A stretch of 33,883 bases of DNA from Pseudomonadota bacterium. GTDB lineage: Bacteria; Pseudomonadota; Alphaproteobacteria; Acetobacterales; Acetobacteraceae. The translations under genes and the position numbers were made by a program. Below the pieces are notes generated by a model that saw nothing but the letters and a program-made list of their open reading frames with translations, had not been told where the DNA came from and did no database searches. Below are positions 16,311 to 24,248 of the stretch, one piece after another. Location of the stretch: the NCBI GenBank assembly GCA_018240635.1, contig JAFEFJ010000011.1, forward strand, positions 1-33,883, given 5' to 3'. The number at the start of each line of letters is the position of its first letter. Within the stretch, counting starts at the first letter, position 1.

Positions 16311-17072
16311 ATGGATCTGGGTTTGTCTGGCGCAAAGGTGCTGGTGACCGGCGGCACGAAGGGAATTGGGCGGGCCATCGCCGAGACCTTCGCGCGCGAG
16401 GGCGCGGATGTCGGGTTGTGCGCCCGCGACGCGGCGGAGGTCGAAGCGGCGGTTGCGGCGCTGAAGGGGCTGGGCGTCGCTGCCTTCGGCGCCGCGCTCG
16501 ACGTGGCGGACGGCCCAGCCCTACAGGCCTGGGTCGCCGACATGGCGGCCAAGCTTGGCGGCATCGACGTGGTGGTTGCCAATGTCAGCGCGCTCGCGAT
16601 CGGCCAGGACGAGGAGTCCTGGCGCAAGGAATTCGAGACCGACATGATGGGAACGGTGCGGCTGGTCGATGCCGCGATGCCGCATCTTGAGCGGAGCAAG
16701 GCGGCGGCGATCGTGACCATTTCCAGCGTCTCGGGGCGCGAAATCGATTTCGCTGCGGGACCGTACGGGACGTTCAAGGCGGCGATCGTTCACTACACTC
16801 AGGGGCTTGCGTATCAGCTTGCCGGCAAAGGGATACGGGCGAACACCGTCTCGCCCGGCAACACCTATTTCGAGGGCGGCGTGTGGCACCGGATCAAGGA
16901 CGGCAATCCGAAGCTCTACGCGGAGGCGCTCGCGCTGAACCCGACCGGCCGGATGGGCACGCCGCAGGAGATGGCGAACGCGGTCGTATTCCTGGCCAGT
17001 CGGGCGGCGAGCTTCATTACCGGAACCAACCTGGTGGTGGACGGCGCCCTTACGCGGGGCGTTCAGTTCTGA
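16311..17072 (+). CDS. short-chain dehydrogenase/reductase (SDR)
   Basis: This 253-residue classical SDR has the cofactor motif TGGTKGIG at about 14-21, catalytic Ser in ISSVSGRE and the YGTFK pair (Tyr and Lys, YxxxK). The common NNAG is replaced by ANVSA. The C-terminal stretch ASFITGTNLVVDGALTRG is typical of the FabG-like class. A good GGAAGGA precedes the ATG. It is the last gene of the amide block, 42 bases after the amidase. It could oxidise or reduce a hydroxy or oxo compound released from an amide (inference); the substrate cannot be read. Confidence 0.85.
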   Translation: MDLGLSGAKVLVTGGTKGIGRAIAETFAREGADVGLCARDAAEVEAAVAALKGLGVAAFGAALDVADGPALQAWVADMAAKLGGIDVVVANVSALAIGQDEESWRKEFETDMMGTVRLVDAAMPHLERSKAAAIVTISSVSGREIDFAAGPYGTFKAAIVHYTQGLAYQLAGKGIRANTVSPGNTYFEGGVWHRIKDGNPKLYAEALALNPTGRMGTPQEMANAVVFLASRAASFITGTNLVVDGALTRGVQF

Positions 17073-17627
17073 TCCGGCCCCCGCGATCTGGTTGGCAAAC
17101 CGCCGGACCAACGGCGCAATGGCTGCGCGCCACCGCACGCTGAGGGTGGCCTTCGGGAATCATAACGGAAAATGTGCCGGGTCGGCATGGCGTGGCAGCG
17201 AGCGCCGCATCCCTCGATGCGCCGGTTCGGTGAGCGTTATGGGAGATTGGGCGTGCGTTCCGCCGAGAGCTCCCTGGCGGCCGGGACTGTCTCCATGAGT
17301 TATGGAATCCCTCGATCGGTATCTCTCCTGACAGGCTGGTATTGCCGGCCCGACTAGGGGCGCAGTCTTTCGCAATGTCAAAGATGTAGCGCGATCGGCT
17401 GGTTCTAACTTCTATCGCACATCGCTCGCCAGCCCCGCACGCCGTGTGCCCGCCGAAAAGTCGCGGCGCGGCTGCGATCGATCCTCCTCCGACTTAAAAT
17501 GGTCAAACAAACGGATCTGGCCGAGATCACCCCCGCGTGAGGCCTCGCCTCCGCCGCTCAATCGAATTGACACGAGTATCCCCGGCTGTCTTACCATCTA
17601 AAAAATCAGTAATGTGAGGCGCTGGGA
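17073..17627. other. 555-bp intergenic region before the acyl-AMP ligase cluster
   Basis: No frame here shows a protein family or a ribosome binding site. The region is less GC-rich near its right end and contains the TTGACA promoter candidate at 17567-17597. A weak inverted repeat (GTTGG/CCAAC) lies shortly after the SDR stop but has no T-run. I see no RNA gene. Confidence 0.5.
17567..17597 (+). promoter_or_regulatory. candidate sigma-70 promoter of the FAAL-desaturase cluster
   Basis: A perfect -35 TTGACA (17567-17572) is followed after 19 bases by TACCAT (17592-17597), a weak -10. A start near 17604 would leave a leader of about 24 bases before the GTG at 17628. The spacing is one or two bases longer than ideal. 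Confidence 0.4.
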
Positions 17628-19490
17628 GTGGAGCGGTCTGACTTCGGCCAGTCGTCCGCCTTGGAGACGCTCGCTGCGGGAAATGCGGGCTGGAAAGGCG
17701 CGTGCGCCGGACGGTCCGGCGCGTCGCCGCTTGCTCCCGCCGGCACGTTGATCGACGTCCTGCGCCGCAACGCGCACGCGCATCCCGGCAAGACCGCGTT
17801 CGTCTTCCTGAAGGACGGCGAGCACGAGGCCGCGCGGCTGACCTTCGGCGAGCTGTACGAGCGCGCCTGCCGGGTGGGCACCGCACTCCGCCGCCTCGGC
17901 GCGGCCGGGGAGCGGGTGCTGCTGCTCTATCCGCAGAGCCTGGATTTCATCGTGGCGTTCCTGGGAACGCTGCATGCCGGCGCGGTGGCGGTGCCGGGGC
18001 CGCACAACACCAACAGCCGCACCTCCCGCATCGACGCCATCCTGGACGACTCAGCGCCCGCCTTCGCGATGACCGTGCCCGGCATGACGGCGGAGATCGC
18101 GCCCATCCTGGAAGCACGGCGCGGCGGCGCGCGACTGCTGACGGTGGAGGAGCTGCTGGACTTGGTTCCGGCGGCCGCGGCGGAGCAGGCGCCGGCGCTG
18201 GCGGGCGAAGCCCTCGCGCTGCTGCAATTCACCTCGGGTTCGACGCGCACGCCCAAGGGCGTGATGATCACGCACCACAACATCATGCACAACCAGTCTC
18301 TGATCCGCCGCTGGTTCGAGCATTCCGGCGACACGGTCTTTGTCTCGTGGCTGCCGATGTTCCACGACATGGGGCTGATCGGGAACACGCTGCAGCCGGT
18401 CTATGTCGGCTGCCAGTGCGTGGTGATGTCGCCCGCGTCCTTCCTGCAGGAGCCCAGCCGCTGGCTGCGCGCGATCACCCGCTATCGCGGCACCACGGCG
18501 GGCAGCCCGAATTTCGGCTACGATTTCTGCGTCGATCGCATCGGCGCCGAGCAGCGCCAGAGCCTCGATCTCTCGACCTGGGACATCGCCTATAACGGCT
18601 CGGAGCCGGTGAAGGCGCGCACCCTGGCGCGGTTCACCGAGGCCTTCGCCCCGCACGGCTTCAGCCCCGCCGCCTTCTACCCCTGCTACGGCATGGCGGA
18701 GGCGACGCTGCTTGTTTCGGGCGGCGCGAAATCCGCCGAACCTTTCACGCGGGAGTATCAGGCGGCGCCGCTGCCGGGCGGGGCGCCGGAGCCCGCGCGC
18801 ACCATCGTGGGCTGCGGCACGACCTCGGCCGAGCACCGCATCGTCATCGTCGATCCCGAAACGTTGAAGCCTGCGCCGGATGGGCAGACCGGCGAAATCT
18901 GGCTGGCGGGGCCGAGCATCTCGCCCGGCTACTGGAACCGGCCGGAGGAAACCGCAGAAGCCTTCGGCCTGACGCTGGACGGGATGGAGCCGTGGCGCTT
19001 CATGCGCACCGGCGATCTCGGCCTGATGGACAGCGGGCACCTGTTCGTCACCGGCCGGATCAAGGAACTGATCATCGTCCGCGGCCGCAACCACTATCCG
19101 CACGATATCGAGGAAACCGCGCAGGGCAGCCACCCAGCACTGCGGCTCGGCGGCGGGGCGGCCTTCGCGGTGGAGGGCGGGGAGATCCCCCGCATCGTCC
19201 TGGTGAACGAGATCGCGCGGCAATACCTGCGCGAGCCGCCGGTGGCCGAGATCGCCGCGCGGGTGCGCGCCGCGGTGTCGCGCGAGCACGGATTGCAGGT
19301 CGCCGCCGTCGTGCTGATCAAGCCCGGCGCGATTCCCAAGACATCCAGCGGCAAGATCCAGCGCGGGCTGTGCCGGACGCGTTTTCTGGCCGGCACGTTG
19401 GCCGCGGTGGCCGAGGACCGGATCGGCGGAAAGATTTTTGTCGGGGAACAAACGCGGGAGGCGCACAGAAGCGCAGCCGCGCACGTCTAG
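17628..19490 (+). CDS. fatty-acyl-AMP ligase 1 (FAAL, acyl-ACP loading)
   Basis: This 620-residue adenylate-forming enzyme of the FAAL branch activates fatty acids as acyl-AMP and passes them to an ACP rather than to CoA. Visible: the ATP loop TSGSTRTPKG at 202-211, the FAAL stretch WLPMFHDMGLIG at 241-252, YPCYGMAEATLLVSGG at 351-366, the hinge region RTGDLG at 460-465 and catalytic Lys576 in TSSGKIQR. The WLPxxHDMGLIG plus YGMAEATLLVSGG combination is characteristic of FAALs from PKS, lipopeptide and alkyne clusters. The start is GTG 17628, the first possible start after an in-frame TAA at 17610. The desaturase follows 45 bases later. The partner ACP is probably the one at 21611. Confidence 0.9.
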   Translation: MERSDFGQSSALETLAAGNAGWKGACAGRSGASPLAPAGTLIDVLRRNAHAHPGKTAFVFLKDGEHEAARLTFGELYERACRVGTALRRLGAAGERVLLLYPQSLDFIVAFLGTLHAGAVAVPGPHNTNSRTSRIDAILDDSAPAFAMTVPGMTAEIAPILEARRGGARLLTVEELLDLVPAAAAEQAPALAGEALALLQFTSGSTRTPKGVMITHHNIMHNQSLIRRWFEHSGDTVFVSWLPMFHDMGLIGNTLQPVYVGCQCVVMSPASFLQEPSRWLRAITRYRGTTAGSPNFGYDFCVDRIGAEQRQSLDLSTWDIAYNGSEPVKARTLARFTEAFAPHGFSPAAFYPCYGMAEATLLVSGGAKSAEPFTREYQAAPLPGGAPEPARTIVGCGTTSAEHRIVIVDPETLKPAPDGQTGEIWLAGPSISPGYWNRPEETAEAFGLTLDGMEPWRFMRTGDLGLMDSGHLFVTGRIKELIIVRGRNHYPHDIEETAQGSHPALRLGGGAAFAVEGGEIPRIVLVNEIARQYLREPPVAEIAARVRAAVSREHGLQVAAVVLIKPGAIPKTSSGKIQRGLCRTRFLAGTLAAVAEDRIGGKIFVGEQTREAHRSAAAHV

Positions 19491-19535
19491 TGCGGGCTGG
19501 CCTGTGTCTCCCCGTCCGAGAAGGAGGAGTCGACG

Positions 19536-20537
19536 ATGGCCGACCATACCGATGCGTTCCAGGACAACGCCCTGCTGATTTCCAGCGAGCTCGGGCCGCT
19601 TTCCTCGGCGCCCGTGCCGGGCAATGTCACGGTCGAGCAGGGCTTCCTGCGCGGGCCGCAGAAATGGCACGCCATCGCGATCTCCGTGGTGCCCGCGATC
19701 GGCACCGCCGCGGCGATCTGGCTCGCGATCGAATACGGCATGACCGCGACCGACATCTGGCTGGTGCTGGTGATGTACGCGATCACCATGCTGGGGATCA
19801 GCGTCGGCTATCACCGGCATTTCTCGCACCGCTCCTTCAAGGCGGTGACGCCGGTGCGCGTCGCGCTGGCCATCGCGGGCTCGATGGCGGCGCAGGGCTC
19901 GGTTTCCTACTGGGTTGCGAACCACCGGCGGCACCACCAGTACACCGACCGGCCGGGCGACATCCATTCGCCCTATTGGGACGACGAGAAGCAGCTCAAG
20001 ACAGTCGAGGGCTTCTGGCATTCCCACATGGGCTGGACCTTCGGCCACCGCATGACGAACACCGTGACGTTCGCCAAGGACATCTACCGCGACCCCGCGA
20101 TCGCGATGGCGAACAAGCTGTATTACGTCTGGGTGATCGCGGGCCTGGTGGTTCCCGCGATCATAGGCGGGCTGGTTTCGATGTCCTGGTACGGCGCGCT
20201 GACCGGCTTCCTGTGGGGCGGGTTGGTGCGCATGTTCCTGTGCTACCACTTCACCAACGGCATCGACTCCGTCACCCACATCTTCGGCCGCCGCCCGTTC
20301 AGGACCAACGACTACAGCACCAACAACGCGATCTGGGCGTTGCCGACGATGGGCGAGGGCTGGCACAACAACCACCACGCCTTCCCCTCCTCCGCCGTGT
20401 TCGGCTTCACCTGGTGGCAGGTGGATTTCGGCGCGTGGCTGCTGTGGGGCCTGAAGAAGTTCGGCCTGGTGTGGGGCATGAACATCGCCACGCCCGACCT
20501 GATCGAAGCGAAGAAAAAAAGCGGCGCCGCGGCCTGA
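19536..20537 (+). CDS. membrane fatty-acid desaturase 1
   Basis: This 333-residue membrane di-iron desaturase of the stearoyl/acyl-lipid type has the three His boxes at the right spacing: HRHFSH (93-98), HRRHH (130-134) and HNNHH (277-281). A further His occurs in CYHFTN. Hydrophobic segments cover about 46-92 and 192-233. It introduces a double bond, or in the alkyne-forming subgroup a triple bond, into an acyl chain. A strong AAGGAGGAG precedes the ATG. Its place between a FAAL and an ACP suggests an acyl-ACP substrate, as for JamB-type enzymes (inference). It is paralogous to the next gene. Confidence 0.9.
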   Translation: MADHTDAFQDNALLISSELGPLSSAPVPGNVTVEQGFLRGPQKWHAIAISVVPAIGTAAAIWLAIEYGMTATDIWLVLVMYAITMLGISVGYHRHFSHRSFKAVTPVRVALAIAGSMAAQGSVSYWVANHRRHHQYTDRPGDIHSPYWDDEKQLKTVEGFWHSHMGWTFGHRMTNTVTFAKDIYRDPAIAMANKLYYVWVIAGLVVPAIIGGLVSMSWYGALTGFLWGGLVRMFLCYHFTNGIDSVTHIFGRRPFRTNDYSTNNAIWALPTMGEGWHNNHHAFPSSAVFGFTWWQVDFGAWLLWGLKKFGLVWGMNIATPDLIEAKKKSGAAA

Positions 20538-20574
20538 CCGGCCCGAACCCCGGAGAGGATTCGAGGAGTTCCCG

Positions 20575-21540
20575 ATGGACGATCAGGTCAGCGCCAAGGT
20601 CCGCGTCGATCGCCACGTGACGATCGACAACGCCGAGCTTCAACGTCTGCAGCGCCGGCTCGCGCTCGCCACCATGGTGATCCCGTTCCTGGGCACCATC
20701 GTCGCGGTGGGGCTGCTGTTCTACCGACCGATCACGATGGTGGACGTGGTGCTGCTGGTGGTGATGTATTCGCTCACGCTGCTGGGCGTGACGGCGGGGT
20801 TCCACCGGCTGTTCGCGCATTCCGCCTTCGTGGCCAAGCCCGCCCTGCGGGCGGCGCTCGGCATCCTGGGCTCGATGGCCGCGCAGGGCACGCTGATCTA
20901 CTGGGCCGCGACGCATCGCCGCCACCACCACTTCAGCGAGGGCGAGGGCGATCCGCATTCGCCCTACCGCATCGACGGGCGGGAACTCGGCTTCTGGGAA
21001 GGGCTGTGGCATTCGCATCTCGGCTGGATGCTGAACAGCAAGATGACCAACACGGTCCGCTACGCGAAGGACCTGATCCGCGATCCGGTGATCTCCCGCG
21101 TCAACGACCTGTATTACCTCTGGGTCGCGCTCGGGCTGATCATCCCGGCGGTGGCCGGCGCGCTGCTGACGCAGTCCTGGTACGGCGGGCTGACGGGGAT
21201 GCTGTGGGGCGGCTTCGTTCGCCTGTTCCTGGTGCACCACGTGATGTGGACCAGCGGATCGACCGCGCATCTGTTCGGCTTCCGGCCGTTCGAGACGGGC
21301 GACCACAGCACGAACAACCCTGTCCTGGCCTATGCGAATTTCGGCGAGGCCTATCACAACAACCACCACGCCTTCCCTTATTCGGCGCGCTTCGGGCTGC
21401 GGTGGTGGCAGTTCGATCTCGGCGGCTGGGCGATCATGCTGTTCGAGAAGCTGGGCTGGGCATCGGACGTGAAGGTGCCGGCCGAGGAGAAGATCCAGGC
21501 CAAGCGGAAGGGCCGCGGCCCGGCGCATAGCACGGTCTAG
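20575..21540 (+). CDS. membrane fatty-acid desaturase 2
   Basis: This 321-residue protein is a second membrane di-iron desaturase with His boxes HRLFAH (77-82), HRRHHH (114-119) and HNNHH (261-265). It shares long stretches with the first, for example LWHSHLGW versus FWHSHMGW and MTNTVRYAKDL versus MTNTVTFAKDI, so the pair arose by duplication. The residues after box 1 differ (SAF here, RSF in the first), which may reflect a different substrate or outcome. GAGGAG precedes the ATG, 37 bases after the first desaturase. The C-terminus is Lys/Arg-rich. Confidence 0.9.
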   Translation: MDDQVSAKVRVDRHVTIDNAELQRLQRRLALATMVIPFLGTIVAVGLLFYRPITMVDVVLLVVMYSLTLLGVTAGFHRLFAHSAFVAKPALRAALGILGSMAAQGTLIYWAATHRRHHHFSEGEGDPHSPYRIDGRELGFWEGLWHSHLGWMLNSKMTNTVRYAKDLIRDPVISRVNDLYYLWVALGLIIPAVAGALLTQSWYGGLTGMLWGGFVRLFLVHHVMWTSGSTAHLFGFRPFETGDHSTNNPVLAYANFGEAYHNNHHAFPYSARFGLRWWQFDLGGWAIMLFEKLGWASDVKVPAEEKIQAKRKGRGPAHSTV

Positions 21541-21610
21541 CGGCCGCACCTTGCATTTGAACACAAGGGCGCGCGGCATTCGGCGCCCGCCAGAGATCGG
21601 AGGACGGAGC

Positions 21611-21868
21611 GTGTCTGATTCCAACAACCACGTCGAAGCCTGGATGGTGAGCTACCTTGCCGACCTGCTGGACGTGCCGGCGGATGAAGTGAGCCGCACG
21701 ACGCCGTTCGAAAGTTTCGGCCTGGATTCGGCGGCCATCGTCGTGATGACGAGCGACCTTTCCAAATACATCGGCATGGACCTGAAATCGGACCTGTTCT
21801 TCAAGTATCCGGACATCAAGTCGGTGTCGGAATACCTGGGCGCGACGCAACTCAAGCGCGCGGGTTGA
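21611..21868 (+). CDS. acyl carrier protein
   Basis: This 85-residue carrier protein has the phosphopantetheine attachment site Ser40 in SFGLDSAAIV, followed by helices II and III (LFFKYPDIKSVSEYL). The start is GTG 21611, with GGAGGACGGAGC directly upstream. The C-terminus is acidic to neutral. It is separate from the fatty-acid synthase ACP that usually sits by fabF, so it is likely a dedicated carrier for the FAALs and desaturases around it. A phosphopantetheinyl transferase must come from elsewhere. FAAL 2 starts 28 bases later. Confidence 0.92.
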   Translation: MSDSNNHVEAWMVSYLADLLDVPADEVSRTTPFESFGLDSAAIVVMTSDLSKYIGMDLKSDLFFKYPDIKSVSEYLGATQLKRAG

Positions 21869-21896
21869 TGGAACGCGCGCGCGGAACCACGCACTG

Positions 21897-23681
21897 ATGC
21901 CGCCCGCGCTTCCCGGTCCCGCCGACGCCGCCGACACAATCGCAGCGATGCCGCCGGACCCCGCCCGCGCGGCGCGGTCGCTCGTGGAACTGCTCGCGCT
22001 GCGCGCCGCCGCGCAGCCCGACGAGGTGGCCTACACCTATCTCGACCAGGGCGAGGAGCCGGCGGATGCGCTGACCTACGGCGCGTTGGAGCAGCGCGCC
22101 CGCGCGATCGGCGCGCATCTCGGCGCCACGCTGCCGCCGGGCAGCCGGGTGCTGCTGATTTTCCCAAATCAGCTCGATTTCCTGCCCGCCTTCTTCGGCT
22201 GCCACTTCGCCGGCATGATCGCCGTGCCGATGCCGCCGCCGCGCACCGCGCAGGCCGTCGGCCGCCTGCTGCACGTCGCCGCCCGCGCAGGCACGCGTGT
22301 CGCGCTGTGCTCGCCCGATCTGCGCGAGGAACTGGAGCGCCGTCTCGCCGCCGCCGCCGATGCCGACCTCGACCTGATCTTCGCCGACCGAATCCCCGCT
22401 GCCGCCGATCCCGCCTGGCGGCCCGCCGCGCCCGCGGGCGAGGATATCGCGGTGCTGCAATTCACCTCAGGCTCCACCGGCAACCCGAAGGGCGTCTGCG
22501 TCACGCACGCGAACATTCTTCACAACTGCACGCTGCTGGAAAGCGTGTGCGGCTCCGCGCCTGACCTGAAACTGGTTTCATGGCTGCCCAACTTCCACGA
22601 CTGGGGGCTGGTGGGCTGCCTGATGTTCCCGCTCTTCGTCGGGCGGCCGTCCTTCGTGTTCGATCCCGCCGCCTTCCTGTTTCGCCCGCGCCGCTGGCTG
22701 GAAGCGATCAGCCGCGTGCGCGGCACGATCAGTTGCGCGCCCAACTTCGCCTACGAGACCTGCATCCGCGCCGCCACGCGCGATGACGGGCCGCCGCTCG
22801 ACCTGGGTTGCTGGCGCATGGCGCTGGTGGGCGCGGAGCCGGTGCGCAAGGACACGGTGGAGCGTTTCGCCGCCGCCTTCGGGCCGAGCGGGTTCAAGGC
22901 CGATGCTTTCTTCCCCTGCTACGGGCTTGCGGAAAGCACGCTGATCGTCTCGGGCGGTCGCCCTAACGCGCCGCCCGTCTGTCTGCGCGCCGACCGCGCC
23001 GCGCTCGAGGACCGGCGTGTGCGGGTCCTTGCGGATGCAACCGGACCGGAGGCGCGGGACCTGGTCGGCTGCGGCCGCTCGCTCCTGGATCACCGGATCG
23101 TCATCGCCGATCCGCGCACCGGCGAACGCTGCGACCCGGACGAGGTGGGCGAGGTCTGGGTCTCCGGCGGCAGCGTCGCGCGCGGCTACTGGGACGATCC
23201 CGAGCTGTCGCAGGCCACGTTTGGGGCGCGCATCCCCGGCGAGCTCGGCGGACCCTATTTGCGCACCGGCGACCTGGGCTTCCTGCTCGATGGCGAGCTG
23301 TTCATCTGCGGGCGGCTGAAGGACGTCATCATCAAGGCCGGGCAGAACTACTTCGCCGAGGACATCGAGCACAGCGTGGAGCGTGCGCATTCCGCACTGC
23401 GCCCGAATTGCTGCGCCGCCTTCGGCGTGGAGGCCGGTGGCGCGGAGCGGCTGGTGATCGTGCAGGAGCTGGATTACGGCCGGAAGGCCGACGCCCAGGC
23501 GGTCATCGGAAACATACAGATGGCTGTCTCGAAGCAGCACGACGTGATGGCCGACGCCATCGTGCTGATCCGCCCCGGCAGCCTGGAGAAGACCGGCAGC
23601 GGCAAGGTGCGCCGCCAGACCACGCGCACCCTGTTCCTGGACGCCGCTCTTCCCGTGCTTGCCGCCTGGCAGTCCTGGTAG
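21897..23681 (+). CDS. fatty-acyl-AMP ligase 2 (FAAL)
   Basis: This 594-residue FAAL has the loop TSGSTGNPKG at 190-199, WLPNFHDWGLVG at 229-240, YGLAEST at 342-348, a TGDLG hinge stretch and catalytic Lys near 570 in TGSGKVRRQ. It is clearly distinct from the first FAAL (HDWG instead of HDMG, different N-terminus), so it is not a recent duplicate. ATG 21897 is used here; ATG 21948 would remove 17 residues. It may load a second fatty acid or a second carrier, or pass the finished chain on as acyl-AMP. It ends 34 bases before the convergent MaoC gene, with a hairpin between them. Confidence 0.88.
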   Translation: MPPALPGPADAADTIAAMPPDPARAARSLVELLALRAAAQPDEVAYTYLDQGEEPADALTYGALEQRARAIGAHLGATLPPGSRVLLIFPNQLDFLPAFFGCHFAGMIAVPMPPPRTAQAVGRLLHVAARAGTRVALCSPDLREELERRLAAAADADLDLIFADRIPAAADPAWRPAAPAGEDIAVLQFTSGSTGNPKGVCVTHANILHNCTLLESVCGSAPDLKLVSWLPNFHDWGLVGCLMFPLFVGRPSFVFDPAAFLFRPRRWLEAISRVRGTISCAPNFAYETCIRAATRDDGPPLDLGCWRMALVGAEPVRKDTVERFAAAFGPSGFKADAFFPCYGLAESTLIVSGGRPNAPPVCLRADRAALEDRRVRVLADATGPEARDLVGCGRSLLDHRIVIADPRTGERCDPDEVGEVWVSGGSVARGYWDDPELSQATFGARIPGELGGPYLRTGDLGFLLDGELFICGRLKDVIIKAGQNYFAEDIEHSVERAHSALRPNCCAAFGVEAGGAERLVIVQELDYGRKADAQAVIGNIQMAVSKQHDVMADAIVLIRPGSLEKTGSGKVRRQTTRTLFLDAALPVLAAWQSW

Positions 23682-23684
23682 TCC

Positions 23685-23711
23685 GCGCCGCAGCCGGGGC
23701 CGCTGCGCCGC
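23685..23711. terminator. hairpin between convergent FAAL 2 and MaoC genes
   Basis: CGCAGC-N7-GCTGCG (23689-23707) extends after a C/C mismatch by three more pairs to 23685-23711. It lies exactly between two convergent stops and could act as a bidirectional terminator, though no T-run follows on either strand. Confidence 0.45.
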
Positions 23712-23715
23712 CGGT

Positions 23716-24234
23716 TCAGTAATTCGCCCGGTCGTCCACCGCGTGGCCGCGCTTCGGCACCAGAATGGTCCGCTCGAAGCCGATCACCTTGGTGCCGTCC
23801 TGCTTGGTGCCGGTGGTGCGCACCGTCACGATCCCCTGCGTCGGGCGCGATGCCGATTCCCGCTTGGCCAGCACTTCGGATTCTGCGTACAGCGTGTCGC
23901 CGACGAAGACCGGCGCGGTCAGCGCGATGTCGGTCCAGCCCAAGTTGCCGATCGCCTTCTGGCTGATGTCGCTGACCGTCATGCCGACGACGATCGACAG
24001 TGTCAGGCAGGAATTCACCAACGGCTGGCCGAACTCCGATTTGCTTGCATATTCGCGGTCGAAATGCAGCGGATGCTGGTTCATCGTCAGCAGCGTGAAC
24101 CAGGTGTTGTCGGTTTCCGTCACGGTGCGGCCGGGACGGTGCTCGTAGATCGCGCCGATCTCGAAATCCTCGAAATAGCGGCCGTAGCTTTCCCGCTGCC
24201 GGCTGCCGCCGACCGGCTTCATCGTCGCGACCAT
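23716..24234 (-). CDS. MaoC-family acyl-CoA hydratase
   Basis: This 172-residue hot-dog hydratase begins at ATG 24234 with YFEDFEIGAIYEHRPGRTVT and carries the hydratase motif TMNQHPLHFDREYA, in which the Asn, His and Pro-Leu-His-Phe-Asp pattern matches R-specific enoyl-CoA or mesaconyl-CoA hydratase types. VNSCLTLSIVVGM and NLGWTDIALTAPVFVGDTLY follow as in the family. It is the last gene of a three-gene minus operon, after a CoA-transferase and an acyl-CoA dehydrogenase, so it probably hydrates the unsaturated acyl-CoA that the dehydrogenase makes. Confidence 0.88.
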   Translation of the reverse strand: MVATMKPVGGSRQRESYGRYFEDFEIGAIYEHRPGRTVTETDNTWFTLLTMNQHPLHFDREYASKSEFGQPLVNSCLTLSIVVGMTVSDISQKAIGNLGWTDIALTAPVFVGDTLYAESEVLAKRESASRPTQGIVTVRTTGTKQDGTKVIGFERTILVPKRGHAVDDRANY

Positions 24235-24248
24235 CGGGCGTCCTTCCT

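Noticed and set aside
17073-17627. Small RNA or riboswitch in the long intergenic region
   Set aside because: No conserved hairpin set or T-run could be recognised by eye.
18051-20378. 775-codon open frame on the minus strand
   Set aside because: It lies antisense to FAAL 1 and desaturase 1, which have full motifs and ribosome binding sites; the antisense frame is Arg/His/Ala-rich, as expected from GC-rich codon bias.
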